Below, piece after piece: positions 50,447 through 59,809 of a DNA stretch of 64,000 bases. Both the position numbers and the translations under genes were made by a program. Under the pieces are notes generated by a model, which worked only from the letters and a program-made list of their open reading frames with translations, was not told the origin of the DNA and made no database searches. The stretch is from Vreelandella sp042466685 (GTDB taxonomy: Bacteria; Pseudomonadota; Gammaproteobacteria; Pseudomonadales; Halomonadaceae): positions 1,302,001 to 1,366,000 of the forward strand of contig NZ_CP170448.1 of assembly GCF_042466685.1 (NCBI RefSeq), written 5' to 3'. Numbering within the stretch: the first letter of the stretch is position 1; each line of letters begins with the position of its first letter.

Positions 50447-51067
50447 ATGAGCCCTGATCTAGATACGTTAGCCCGGCAGATTATTGGCGCCGCTGAAGGC
50501 GCATCACGCTACCTGGTGGCGCTGGCAGGGCCACCAGGGGCGGGAAAATCCTACCGCAGCGCCCAGCTCTGCGCTGCTATTAATCAACACCTGCCAGGCC
50601 AGGCGGGGCTGGTGCCCATGGACGGCTACCACTTCGATAACGCTGTGCTGGGCGAGCAGCAGGTGCCCGTCAAAGGTGCGCCCCATACCTTCGATGTGGA
50701 GGGATTGCGCTGCGACCTTGAGCGTATCCGCCAGGCTATTCACCCGGTAGCGGTGCCGGTATTTGATCGTCCGCTGGATCTCGCCCGTGCCGGTGGGCGC
50801 CTGATTACTCTTGAACAGCGCATTGTCATTGTTGAGGGTAACTACCTGTTGCTTGACCGCTCTCCCTGGCGCGAACTGCGCCCGCTGTTTGATTGGACGC
50901 TGTTTATAGACGTCGACGATGTCGTGCTGGTTGAGCGTCTGGTCAGCCGCTGGCTTGAGATGGGCCAAGATCGCACCGGGGCGCTTGAGCGCACCCACCA
51001 CAAAGACATGCTCAACGCGCAGTTAGTAAAGAGTTGCTGTTTACCGCCCGACCAGCGCTGGCGCTAG
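50447..51067 (+). CDS. P-loop kinase of the uridine/pantothenate-kinase-like family (FrcK-like)
   Basis: The 206-residue protein has P-loop GPPGAGKS (28-35), a substrate segment PMDGYHFDN and VEGNYLLLD. It resembles the small kinases next to fructose or polyol transport genes, such as FrcK of rhizobia. A GAGG motif 6 bases before the ATG at 50447 overlaps the sorbitol dehydrogenase stop, so it is coupled to it. I infer a fructokinase or ketose kinase role. Confidence 0.85.
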   Translation: MSPDLDTLARQIIGAAEGASRYLVALAGPPGAGKSYRSAQLCAAINQHLPGQAGLVPMDGYHFDNAVLGEQQVPVKGAPHTFDVEGLRCDLERIRQAIHPVAVPVFDRPLDLARAGGRLITLEQRIVIVEGNYLLLDRSPWRELRPLFDWTLFIDVDDVVLVERLVSRWLEMGQDRTGALERTHHKDMLNAQLVKSCCLPPDQRWR

Positions 51068-51163
51068 TACTTTGTGTTAGCACACTTAAACCGCACCTTT
51101 TATCTATCTTTACCTACCTTTATTCACCCCATCGCGCCAAGTAGGCCTTGGCTGGAGAGTCCC

Positions 51164-52669
51164 ATGACCCGACTTAACAATCACAACCTGGGCAAGCTAA
51201 CCGACGATGTTGCTAAACCTAATTACGTTGCTAAACCTCAATATGACCGTAAGACGCTCACCCCCGGCATCGTACATATTGGAGTAGGCGGCTTTCATCG
51301 TGCCCACCAGGCGATGTACCTGGATACGCTGATGAATCAGGGCGAAGCGTTGGACTGGGGCATTGTGGGTGTAGGCGTGATGCCAGGCGACAAGCGCATG
51401 CAGCAGGCACTGGCAGCTCAGGATTATCTCTACACGCTGGTGGTTAAGCACCCTGATGGCCAGTATGAGCCACGGGTCATTGGCAGTATGGTCAATTATC
51501 TATTCGCACCGGAAGAGACCGAGGCGGTGATCGAGCAGATGGCTGACCCAGTGATTCGTATTGTGTCATTGACGGTGACCGAAGGTGGTTACAATTTTCA
51601 CCCGGTAAGTGGCGAATTCGATCTCGATAACCCCCAGGTGCGTGGTGATCTTGCCAACCCTACTCAGCCTACTACCAGCTTCGGGCTAGTGGTGGAGGCG
51701 CTTGCCCGCCGCCGTGCCCGCGACATTGCGCCCTTTACCGTGATGTCTTGCGATAATATTCAAGGCAACGGCGACGTGGCCAAACGCATGTTCGGCGCCT
51801 ATGCCCAGGCGCGGGATGCAGAATTAGGTACTTGGCTGGAAGCAGAGGTGGCATTCCCCAACGCCATGGTAGATCGCATTACCCCGGTTACGTCGCCCAC
51901 GGATATTGATGAGCTTGCCCAGCGCTTTGGCGTTGAAGATGCTTGGCCGGTGGTCTGTGAGCCCTTCACCCAGTGGGTATTGGAGGATCACTTTCCCCTT
52001 GGTCGCCCGGCGCTTGATAAAGTAGGGGTTCAAGTGGTGGAAGACGTCGAACCCTATGAACTCATGAAGCTGCGCCTGCTTAACGCCAGCCACCAGGCAT
52101 TGACCTATTTGGGCTATTTAGCCGGTTACCGCTACGCCCATGAAGTGTGTCAGGATCCACTATTCGTCGATTTTTTGCTGGGCTATATGCGTGAAGAGGG
52201 CACGCCCACTCTGGCACCGGTGCCAGGTGTTGATCTCGAAACCTACCGTTTAACGCTGATGGAGCGCTTCGCCAACCCGCAAATCAAAGATACTCTGGCA
52301 CGGCTCTGCGCTGAAAGCTCCGACCGGATTCCCAAATGGCTGGTACCGGTGATTCGCCAGCAGTTGGCCCAGGGCGGTGAGATAGAGCGCAGCGCCACGG
52401 TAGTGGCCAGCTGGGCGCGCTACGCTGAAGGGGTGGACGAGCAGGGCGAACCCATAGAGATTGTGGATCGTTTGAAGGCACCATTAATGGCCATTGCTGC
52501 CGAAAATCGCTCGCGGCCCACGGCCTTTATCGAAAATCGCGAGCTGTTTGGCGACTTAATCGACAGCCCACGCTTTGTTGAAGCCTATTTAGCCGCGCTA
52601 AGTTCCCTGCACGAACGTGGCGCACGGGCTACCCTAGAGGGTCTGGCATCGTCCGAAGGAACAGTGTGA
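51164..52669 (+). CDS. mtlK: Mannitol (polyol) 2-dehydrogenase
   Basis: The 501-residue long-chain polyol dehydrogenase has the NAD region VGVGGFHRAHQAMYLD and the catalytic K-x4-N-x2-H signature at Lys302, Asn307 and His310. It oxidises mannitol to fructose and often arabitol to xylulose or sorbitol to fructose. GGAGAG precedes the ATG at 51164. Its stop overlaps the xylulokinase start (TGATG). Confidence 0.94.
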   Translation: MTRLNNHNLGKLTDDVAKPNYVAKPQYDRKTLTPGIVHIGVGGFHRAHQAMYLDTLMNQGEALDWGIVGVGVMPGDKRMQQALAAQDYLYTLVVKHPDGQYEPRVIGSMVNYLFAPEETEAVIEQMADPVIRIVSLTVTEGGYNFHPVSGEFDLDNPQVRGDLANPTQPTTSFGLVVEALARRRARDIAPFTVMSCDNIQGNGDVAKRMFGAYAQARDAELGTWLEAEVAFPNAMVDRITPVTSPTDIDELAQRFGVEDAWPVVCEPFTQWVLEDHFPLGRPALDKVGVQVVEDVEPYELMKLRLLNASHQALTYLGYLAGYRYAHEVCQDPLFVDFLLGYMREEGTPTLAPVPGVDLETYRLTLMERFANPQIKDTLARLCAESSDRIPKWLVPVIRQQLAQGGEIERSATVVASWARYAEGVDEQGEPIEIVDRLKAPLMAIAAENRSRPTAFIENRELFGDLIDSPRFVEAYLAALSSLHERGARATLEGLASSEGTV

Positions 52670-54156
52670 TGTATATCGGGGTGGATTGCGGTACCCAGAG
52701 TACCAAAGTAGTCGTGGTCGACGTTGAGCGAGGAAAAATTCTCGCCGAAGCAAGCCGTCCTCACCGCTTGGAAGAGGGCGAAAATGGCCGCCGTGAACAG
52801 GCGCCTGTGGAGTGGTTAGCCGCATTGAAAGCGGCGTTTTTTGCCGCGTTGGACAAAGCCGCTGTATCGGCGAGCCAAGTGCGCGGCATGGGTGTTTCTG
52901 GCCAGCAGCACGGCATGGTGGCGTTGGATGGCAACGGTGTGCCGGTCTACCCCGCCAAGCTATGGTGCGATACCGAGACCAGTGCCCAGAATGCCGATTT
53001 AGTGGCTCGATTGGGGGGCGAGGCGGGTTGTTTGGAGAAGCTGGGGCTAGTGCTGCAAACCGGCTACACAGCCTCTAAAGTTGCCTGGCTGCGTGAGCAT
53101 CAGCCGGAGGCGTATCGGCGTATCGAGAGTCTGCTGCTGCCCCACGACTACCTCAATTTCTGGCTGACGGGCGAGCGCGTTACCGAGGCGGGTGACGCCT
53201 CCGGCACCGGCTACTTTGACACCCGCAAACGCTGCTGGCAGCTAGACGTATTTGCACAGATAGCCCCAGAGTTAGACCCCGAAAGGGTGCTCCCCCGTGT
53301 GCTGGCAGCCCATGAGCCGGTAGGCGTCGTGTGCCCAGCCGTGGCCCGGGAACTGGGGCTCGGCGATCAGGTAGTCGTCTCCTCTGGCGGCGGTGATAAT
53401 ATGCTGGGTGCCATTGGTACAGGCAATATCACCCCAGGATTGATCACGCTCAGTTTGGGCACTTCCGGCACCGTCTGCGCCTACTCGGCGACTTCTGTTG
53501 AGTGCGATAGCGCCATGGTGGCCAACTTCTGTTCCAGTACCGGTGGCTGGCTGCCGCTGATCTGCACCATGAATGTCACCTCGGCGACTACACGGGTGCG
53601 TGAGCTGTTTGGATTGGATCTGGCCGCTTTTGGCGAGCGAGTGGCCAGCGCGCCCATAGGCGCTGAAGGCGTCACCGTGCTGCCATTTTTTAACGGCGAA
53701 CGGGTGCCGATGCTGCCCGACGCCTCGGCGGACTTTCTTGGCCTGACCAGCTTAAACACCACCCAGGCTAATTTATGCCGGGCCGTGGTGGAGGGGGCCA
53801 CTTTCGGGCTACGCTATGGGCTGGAGTTGTTGGGCGATTTAACCGCCGGGGCCAGCCAGATCCGTTTGATCGGTGGCGGTGCCAACAGCCCCGTGTGGCG
53901 GCAGATGGTTGCTGACATTACCGGCACCCAGGTAATTTGTCCTGAGATTACCGACGCGGCCGCGTTAGGTGCGGCGATACAGGCGGCCTGGTGCGACCAG
54001 CGTTCAGAGGGCGTCACCCTGGAAGCGCTGTGTGAAAAACTGGTCCACCTGGATGCCCAGTCACTGGCTGACCCCCATCCAGGGCGAGTGGCTGCTTACC
54101 AACCCATTTATAGGCGCTACTGCGCAGAACTTGAACAACGCCATGGCGGCGCTTAA
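52669..54156 (+). CDS. xylB: Xylulokinase
   Basis: The 495-residue FGGY kinase has GVDCGTQSTKVV at the start, VSGQQHGMV, GGGDNMLGAIGTGN and the C-terminal ATP site IGGGANSPVWRQMVAD. It phosphorylates D-xylulose formed from arabitol or xylitol, fitting the dehydrogenases upstream. AAGGA lies 8 bases before the ATG at 52669. Confidence 0.95.
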   Translation: MYIGVDCGTQSTKVVVVDVERGKILAEASRPHRLEEGENGRREQAPVEWLAALKAAFFAALDKAAVSASQVRGMGVSGQQHGMVALDGNGVPVYPAKLWCDTETSAQNADLVARLGGEAGCLEKLGLVLQTGYTASKVAWLREHQPEAYRRIESLLLPHDYLNFWLTGERVTEAGDASGTGYFDTRKRCWQLDVFAQIAPELDPERVLPRVLAAHEPVGVVCPAVARELGLGDQVVVSSGGGDNMLGAIGTGNITPGLITLSLGTSGTVCAYSATSVECDSAMVANFCSSTGGWLPLICTMNVTSATTRVRELFGLDLAAFGERVASAPIGAEGVTVLPFFNGERVPMLPDASADFLGLTSLNTTQANLCRAVVEGATFGLRYGLELLGDLTAGASQIRLIGGGANSPVWRQMVADITGTQVICPEITDAAALGAAIQAAWCDQRSEGVTLEALCEKLVHLDAQSLADPHPGRVAAYQPIYRRYCAELEQRHGGA

Positions 54157-54176
54157 ACGCATACCAAGGAGATTTT

Positions 54177-55130
54177 ATGACCAGCCAGCTGCAACAGCTA
54201 AAGCAACACTCGCTTGTCGTCGCCGACACCGGTGACCTTGAGGCTATCCGTCGCTATCAGCCCCAGGATGCGACGACTAATCCCTCACTGCTGCTCAAGG
54301 CGTTTAGTTTGTCGGGTTATCAAGCGCTGATTGATGAAGAGCTGAGCGGCGTCAAAGCCTCTGGCGGCAGCCGTGAAGAGCAGGTCAAGCATGCCGTTGA
54401 CCGTCTGGCAGTCGCTATGGGGAGTGAGATTTCCGCCGTTGTGCCGGGGCGTGTTTCCACCGAAGTGGCGGCGCGGCTGTCGTTTGATACCCAAGCCAGT
54501 ATTGCCAAGGCCCACGAGTTAATCGAGCTGTATGACGCCCGCGGTGTGTCCCGTGACCGTGTGTTGATCAAGCTGGCGTCTACCTGGGAGGGCATTCGCG
54601 CCGCTGAGGTGCTTGAGCGCGAGGGCATTCAGTGCAACCTGACGCTGCTGTTCAGTGAAGCTCAGGCCCAGGCCTGCTTTGATGCCGGCGTGTTTCTGAT
54701 CTCGCCTTTTGTTGGTCGGGTGACCGACTGGTACAAAAAAGAGACCGGCAACGACTACACGCCGGAAAACGACCCGGGGGTTCAGTTTGTGCAAGGCGTT
54801 TGCCAGCGCGCCAACCAGGGCGGCTACGACACGGTGGTGATGGGGGCGAGCTTCCGTACCACCGGGCAGGTGCTTGCCCTGGCAGGCTGCCCGCGGTTGA
54901 CCATTTCGCCTGCCTTATTAGAAGAGTTGGATGCCACCGAAGGTAGCGTTACTGCGCAAATCCAGGCAGCCGATGGTAGTGGCAAACCCAGTGAGCCGCT
55001 CAGCGAATCCGCTTTCCGCTGGGGCCACAACCAGGACGCCATGGCTAATGACAAGCTGGCCGAAGGCATCCGCCGCTTCCACGATGACCAGCTTGAGTTA
55101 GAGAGCCTGATCGATAAACGACTAGGCTAA
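54177..55130 (+). CDS. tal: Transaldolase
   Basis: The 317-residue enzyme matches TalB: DATTNPSLLLKA, the Schiff-base Lys132 in VLIKLASTWEG, and SPFVGRVTDWY. It joins xylulose-5-phosphate and fructose phosphate pools in the pentose phosphate route. It closes the polyol operon. Confidence 0.96.
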   Translation: MTSQLQQLKQHSLVVADTGDLEAIRRYQPQDATTNPSLLLKAFSLSGYQALIDEELSGVKASGGSREEQVKHAVDRLAVAMGSEISAVVPGRVSTEVAARLSFDTQASIAKAHELIELYDARGVSRDRVLIKLASTWEGIRAAEVLEREGIQCNLTLLFSEAQAQACFDAGVFLISPFVGRVTDWYKKETGNDYTPENDPGVQFVQGVCQRANQGGYDTVVMGASFRTTGQVLALAGCPRLTISPALLEELDATEGSVTAQIQAADGSGKPSEPLSESAFRWGHNQDAMANDKLAEGIRRFHDDQLELESLIDKRLG

Positions 55131-55281
55131 TAGGTTAGCCCATGGCGTCGGGGTTAGGGTGCAGCGGGGGGCGGCCATGGCGGTCAGATGGCGAAAGTAG
55201 TGCCCATGGATGGGTTAACAGCGCCCCCGCAGAACCCTAACCCTGACGCAGTTATTCATTCGGGGACAGGGAGAAAGCCTC

Positions 55282-56124
55282 ATGGATGCCACCCTGAGCC
55301 AACTGTTGGAATCTATCGACTTAACCCCCACTGGCAATTTGCAGCCGCTCAGTGGAGGAGATATCGCCGCAGTGTATCGTCTGGAGACGCGCCAGGGGCA
55401 GGTGGTGATTAAGCACGACGATGCATCACGACTGCGCGGTGAAGCCGAAGGGCTACGTGCCCTGCGCAGCGCCTCTGGGCAGTTGGTGGTGCCTGAAGTG
55501 TTAGGCCTGTCAGCGGGCTGGCTAGTCATTGAGTCGCTGGATACAGTGCCTGGCGGGCCGCAGAGCGAAACCGCATTAGGCGAAGGGCTGCGCGGGTTGC
55601 ACAGTGTGATTGGCGACGCCCACGGCTGGCATCAGGATAATGCCTGTGGGCGCACGCCCCAACCTAATGCACCGCTCAGTGATGGGCGGGCCTTCCAGCG
55701 CGAGCGGCGTTTATTACCCCTGTGTGAGGCGTGCCACCAGTGTGGTCTATTGGACGCAGCGCTACGTGGGCGTATCGATCGCTTGGCTCAGGAGTTGGAG
55801 CGCTGGCTGCCAGATGCGCCGCCCAGCTTGCTTCACGGTGACCTCTGGTCGGGGAATGTACTCTTCACCACAAAGGGGCCAGCGATTATCGATCCAGCGG
55901 TGTATCGCCACTACCCGGAGGTGGATATAGCGATGCTGACGCTCTTCGGCTCGCCGGGGGAGGCTTTTTTTGATGCTTACTGGAATGGCGACGCCCCGAC
56001 CGACTGGCCGAGGCGTGAAGCGCTGTTTCAACTCTATCCGTTGCTGAATCACCTGCTGCTGTTCGGCGCCAGCTACCGTTCGGCGGTTGAACGCAGCGTG
56101 GCGAGGCTCGAGTCTTACACCTGA
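55282..56124 (+). CDS. Fructosamine kinase family protein
   Basis: The 280-residue kinase has the family active site LLHGDLWSGNVLF with IDPAVYRHYPEVDIAML, and an N-terminal nucleotide-binding lobe. Such enzymes phosphorylate fructosamines or ribulosamines for removal of glycation. It lies 151 bases after transaldolase and may share a theme with ketose accumulation; no direct link is shown. Confidence 0.93.
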   Translation: MDATLSQLLESIDLTPTGNLQPLSGGDIAAVYRLETRQGQVVIKHDDASRLRGEAEGLRALRSASGQLVVPEVLGLSAGWLVIESLDTVPGGPQSETALGEGLRGLHSVIGDAHGWHQDNACGRTPQPNAPLSDGRAFQRERRLLPLCEACHQCGLLDAALRGRIDRLAQELERWLPDAPPSLLHGDLWSGNVLFTTKGPAIIDPAVYRHYPEVDIAMLTLFGSPGEAFFDAYWNGDAPTDWPRREALFQLYPLLNHLLLFGASYRSAVERSVARLESYT

Positions 56125-56144
56125 GCCTTACCAGCACTTGTGTT

Positions 56145-56585
56145 TTACCAGGATTTATAGGGCAAAAACTTGCCGTTTAAAGTGAGCAGTACCCGGTCGC
56201 CCTTGGGGTCTTCGACTTTGTCGACCTCCATGGTGAAGTCGATGGCGCTCATAATGCCGTCGCCAAACTTCTCCTGCACCACATCTTTCAGAGTCTCACC
56301 GTAAACACCGACGACCTCATATAAACGATAGATAAAGGGGTCTTGGGGGATCGCTTCATCCCAGGCTTTGGTGGGGAAGGCTACCAGGGCATCGGCGACC
56401 TCGCTCTCCACGCCCAGGGTGTCGCAAAGCTTAGCGGCAATCTCTTGGCTGGCGCTGTTCATGCCGTAGCAGGCCGAAGCGACCCACACCGGTGACATGC
56501 CAACGGCGTTACCAATATCGTCCCAGCTCATTTTTTTACGCGCTTTGGCGGCGAGCAGAGTGTGACGCATTTCGAGCTTATCCAT
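56145..56585 (-). CDS. cynS: Cyanate hydratase (cyanase)
   Basis: The 146-residue enzyme has the cyanase fold with catalytic Arg87, Glu90 and Ser113 (in FIYRLYEVVGVYGE and GIMSAIDF), matching Arg96, Glu99 and Ser122 of E. coli. It converts cyanate and bicarbonate to ammonia and CO2. It is 56 bases downstream of the formate/nitrite-type channel gene on the same strand and so probably in one operon. GAGGAG precedes the ATG. Confidence 0.96.
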   Translation of the reverse strand: MDKLEMRHTLLAAKARKKMSWDDIGNAVGMSPVWVASACYGMNSASQEIAAKLCDTLGVESEVADALVAFPTKAWDEAIPQDPFIYRLYEVVGVYGETLKDVVQEKFGDGIMSAIDFTMEVDKVEDPKGDRVLLTLNGKFLPYKSW

Positions 56586-56641
56586 GGTGATTCTCCTCTA
56601 GAGTGGGGGGGGCGAGTGACGCCCATTTTTTGGTTACTGGA

Positions 56642-57454
56642 TCAAGACAACACTTTTTTGGGCTGAGTACGGACGTGGGTGGTATAGAGCACCAAACCTA
56701 CCAGCGTCAGGCCGCCAACCAAGTTGCCTAGTACCGTGGGGATTTCGTTCCACATAATGTATTGATACAGGGTGAAATCGGCGCCCATCATCAGGCCAAT
56801 CGGAAACAGGAACATGTTGACGACGGAGTGCTCGAAACCGAGATAGAAAAACACAATGATCGGCATCCACATGGCCATGATTTTGCCGGAAACCGTTGTC
56901 GAGATAGCGGCGCCCACTACGCCCATAGAGACCATCCAGTTGCAGAACATGCCTCTTAGAAAGAGCACAATCCAACCGGCAAATCCTGCCTCCTGGTAAC
57001 CTACTGTGCGACTTTCACCCACAGTCATCATGGTTTGGCCGACCGCGTTGATCTCCTCGGTGCCGCCCATGGTGAAATTCAGGTAGCCAAAGGTGGCGAT
57101 AAACAGGGCGCCCCCTAGGTTGCCGAGCCCTACCAGCGCCCAGCACTTCAGCATTCGTGGCAGGGTTACCCCAGGTCTTTTGTCGAGCCATGCAATAGGC
57201 ACCAGCGTAAAAACCCCGGTCAGCAGGTCATAGCCCATCAAATAGAGCATGACGAAACCCACCGGAAAGAGCAGCGCCCCAATTAAGAAGTTGCCTGTTT
57301 GGGTCGCAATGGTGATGGCAAAAATAACCGCCAACGCAAGGGTCGCCCCCGCCATAAAGGCGCGGATAAGCGTATCCCGTGTCCCCATATAGACTTTTGA
57401 CTCCCCCTGATCCACCAATTTGGTGACAAACTCACTGGGCATTAGATAAGACAT
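56642..57454 (-). CDS. Formate/nitrite transporter (FNT) family channel
   Basis: The 270-residue protein has six membrane helices and FNT hallmarks LRGMFCNWMVSMGVV and GFEHSVVNMF, with the central His. FNT channels pass small monovalent acids such as formate, nitrite and hydrosulfide. Being first in the operon with cyanase and behind a sigma-54 promoter suggests that cyanate or another small anion is its cargo; this is inference. AGGAGA precedes the ATG. Confidence 0.9.
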   Translation of the reverse strand: MSYLMPSEFVTKLVDQGESKVYMGTRDTLIRAFMAGATLALAVIFAITIATQTGNFLIGALLFPVGFVMLYLMGYDLLTGVFTLVPIAWLDKRPGVTLPRMLKCWALVGLGNLGGALFIATFGYLNFTMGGTEEINAVGQTMMTVGESRTVGYQEAGFAGWIVLFLRGMFCNWMVSMGVVGAAISTTVSGKIMAMWMPIIVFFYLGFEHSVVNMFLFPIGLMMGADFTLYQYIMWNEIPTVLGNLVGGLTLVGLVLYTTHVRTQPKKVLS

Positions 57455-57667
57455 ATGTATGTCTCCTGTGTCATTTCGGTTAGTTAACGCTTAATCCAAG
57501 AGTTTTAGTGTTTCCTGATAAGAGCAATAAATAGGAGCAACAAAACCGATGGCTGCGCCGTCCTGGTGCAAAAGAGATTAAGCGTGTGGCGCAATCGCAC
57601 TATTCACATAGCGTTTCCATCCAGCTATTCCACTTAGTTGTTCCGCCTAGTCGTTCCGCTTAATCAT

Positions 57668-57683
57668 TGCTATTTATGTGCCA
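57668..57683 (-). promoter_or_regulatory. Sigma-54 promoter for the FNT-cynS operon
   Basis: Read on the minus strand the sequence is TGGCAC-ATAAA-TAGCA; the consensus is TGGCAC-N5-TTGCA, so one base differs and the GG/GC spacing is exact. It faces the FNT gene 214 bases away. A divergent gene encodes a sigma-54 activator. Confidence 0.8.
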
Positions 57684-57766
57684 ACTTGTGCGGAGGATTT
57701 TTAAGCAAATGTTTTAATTGAATTAATTTGTTTTTATAACGGGTTTTTGGAAAAGCTAGAATGGTC

Positions 57767-57817
57767 ACGAAAAATCGTAATTAACGATCTTTCGTTGTTT
57801 TATTGACGAAATATCGT
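57767..57817. repeat. Three ACGA-N4-TCGT sites, candidate activator-binding (UAS) sites
   Basis: Sites are ACGA-AAAA-TCGT (57767-57778), ACGA-TCTT-TCGT (57784-57795) and ACGA-AATA-TCGT (57806-57817), spaced 17 and 22 bases center to center. They lie about 85-135 bases upstream of the -24 element, a classic enhancer distance, and close to the activator's own 5' end. Confidence 0.8.
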
Positions 57818-57877
57818 AAGTGGCGCGGGAATTGAATGGATAAGTGGAGACCACCTTGAAACCTGAGGTATGCGCCA

Positions 57878-59809
57878 ATGGGTGAACATGCACGTACTCA
57901 CACCGCCGCTCTAATGGGCGATTTTTCACCGCTTGCAATGATCGTGATTGATCCGTTTGTCGATCAACTACTGGACGCTAACCCAGCTGCCTGCGAGATG
58001 CTCAATATTATTCAAACGCTGCCTTTAGCGGCCCCGTTTAGCCACCGCTTGAGTGCTTCACTGCCGCTTTGGGTGAGCTTTACTGACGAGGCGCTGACAC
58101 AAAAGACGGCCTGGTCAGATGATTTGGTAATGCTGGATATGCTGCGTCAGCCGTATCGCGTTGAGGTTTATGCTCAGCGTGTCGACGACTCTTCGCAGCT
58201 GTTATTAACATTGATTGACCGCAACAAGGCCGAGCAGCGCCGTGCCAAAGCCGAGCTAGGCCGCCAGCATCGTCAGGGGGAGGTTGGCTGGCAGCGGGTT
58301 GAGCAGGTGTTTGAGCGGATTGAGAAGCAGAACCAGCTTATTCTGGGCGCTGCGGGGGAGGGCATTTACGGCCTGGACGCTGAAGGCAAAACCACTTTCG
58401 TTAATCCCGCAGCAGAACGCATTCTGGGCTGGAGTACCGAGGACATGGTGGGCCACGATGCGCACCTTATGTTCCACCACACGCATGCCGATGGCAGGCA
58501 TTTTCCGGTGCAGCAGTGCCCTATTCACGCCTCGTTTAGCGACGGCCAGGTACATCACGTCGATAATGAAGTGTTTTGGCACAAAAATGGCGAAGCAATT
58601 CCCGTTGAGTACACCAGCACACCGATATTCGAGATGGGACGATTGGTCGGGGCGGTGGTGCTGTTTCGTGATATTCGCGAGCGTAAGCGCGCTGAGCAGC
58701 AGCTACGCGATGCCCTTGCTGAGGTGGAGTCACTCAAGCAACGTTTGGAATTGGAAAATGAGTACCTTCAAGAAGAGATAAAAGCGGAGCTGAATCATCG
58801 TGATATTGTCGGCAACAGCCCGGCGGTGGCCAAGCTGATCCAGCAGATTGAGTTGGTGGCGCCCACCAGTGCCAACGTGTTGATTAGCGGCGAGTCGGGC
58901 ACCGGCAAAGAGCTGATTGCTCGCGCTATTCATGCCGGGAGCACGCGCAGCGACCGACCGCTAATCCGCGTGAACTGCGCGGCTATTCCACGTGACCTGT
59001 TTGAGAGCGAATTCTTTGGTCACGTAAAAGGGGCTTTTACCGGCGCGGTACAAGATCGCCCAGGGCGCTTTGAGCTTGCTCACGGTGGCACTCTATTTTT
59101 GGATGAAGTCGGCGAAATCCCTCTGGAGCTGCAGAGCAAGCTGTTGCGAGTGCTGCAGGATCAGCAGTTTGAGCGCGTGGGCGATAATCGTACCCGCGAA
59201 GTGGATGTGCGAGTGATCGCAGCAACCAATCGCGAACTGCGCGATATGATCGATAACAGCCATTTTCGCGAAGATCTCTATTTTCGTCTCAACGTGTTCC
59301 CCATTGAGTCGGTTCCGCTACGCAAGCGAATTGAGGATGTGCCGCTGTTGGCGCGGCACTTCTTACAGCGCGCCTGCCTGAAATTTAATAAGCCAGGGGT
59401 GCGTATTCCGCCGTCCCAGCTGGAGATCCTGCAGCGCTATCCCTGGCCGGGCAATATCCGTGAACTGGAGAACATCATTGAGCGGCAAGTTATCGTGACC
59501 CAGGATCGGCGTTTGATGTTTGATGACCTGCTGCTGGGAGAGCCCACACGCAAGATAGGTCGCACTAACCCCATCTCTGCAGCGGGTCATGCCGGTGCAG
59601 AGCAGAATGAAGTAGCGCTGCTTACCGAGCAAGCGCTTGGCCAGCGTCAGCGGGAGAGCGCGATTGCCGCTCTGGAGCAAGCCGGAGGGAAAGTCTCTGG
59701 GGCAGGGGGCGCGGCGGAGCTGCTTGGCCTCAAGCCCACTACGCTGGCTTCGCGGCTAAATAAGTGGGGCATCGACACGCGAGAATTTCGCAAAAGCGCG
59801 CCGCATTAA
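57878..59809 (+). CDS. Sigma-54-dependent activator with PAS sensor
   Basis: The 643-residue enhancer-binding protein has two PAS-like regions (about 10-115 and 150-270), a coiled linker, an AAA+ domain with Walker A GESGTGKE (338-345), the sigma-54-contacting GAFTGA (385-390) and Walker B LFLDE (406-410), and a Fis-type helix-turn-helix near 605-635. It most likely binds the three ACGA-N4-TCGT sites and activates the divergent cyanase operon. The PAS ligand is unknown. Confidence 0.92.
   Translation: MGEHARTHTAALMGDFSPLAMIVIDPFVDQLLDANPAACEMLNIIQTLPLAAPFSHRLSASLPLWVSFTDEALTQKTAWSDDLVMLDMLRQPYRVEVYAQRVDDSSQLLLTLIDRNKAEQRRAKAELGRQHRQGEVGWQRVEQVFERIEKQNQLILGAAGEGIYGLDAEGKTTFVNPAAERILGWSTEDMVGHDAHLMFHHTHADGRHFPVQQCPIHASFSDGQVHHVDNEVFWHKNGEAIPVEYTSTPIFEMGRLVGAVVLFRDIRERKRAEQQLRDALAEVESLKQRLELENEYLQEEIKAELNHRDIVGNSPAVAKLIQQIELVAPTSANVLISGESGTGKELIARAIHAGSTRSDRPLIRVNCAAIPRDLFESEFFGHVKGAFTGAVQDRPGRFELAHGGTLFLDEVGEIPLELQSKLLRVLQDQQFERVGDNRTREVDVRVIAATNRELRDMIDNSHFREDLYFRLNVFPIESVPLRKRIEDVPLLARHFLQRACLKFNKPGVRIPPSQLEILQRYPWPGNIRELENIIERQVIVTQDRRLMFDDLLLGEPTRKIGRTNPISAAGHAGAEQNEVALLTEQALGQRQRESAIAALEQAGGKVSGAGGAAELLGLKPTTLASRLNKWGIDTREFRKSAPH

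Larger units (their letters stand above)
57455..57877. promoter_or_regulatory. 423-base divergent control region of the cyanase operon and its activator
   Basis: No gene is supported. It contains a -24/-12 promoter facing the FNT gene at 57668-57683, a following AT-rich stretch at about 57699-57750 that could bend DNA, and three ACGA-N4-TCGT sites at 57767-57817. TGAGGT lies before the activator ATG. Confidence 0.75.

Noticed and set aside
49729..50448. 239-residue antisense frame in the sorbitol dehydrogenase gene
   Set aside because: Opposite a strongly conserved short-chain dehydrogenase with intact catalytic residues.
57580..57660. Second sigma-54-like element near the GTGTGGCGCAATCGCAC stretch
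   Set aside because: Spacing and the -12 GC element do not fit; the element at 57668-57683 is much better.
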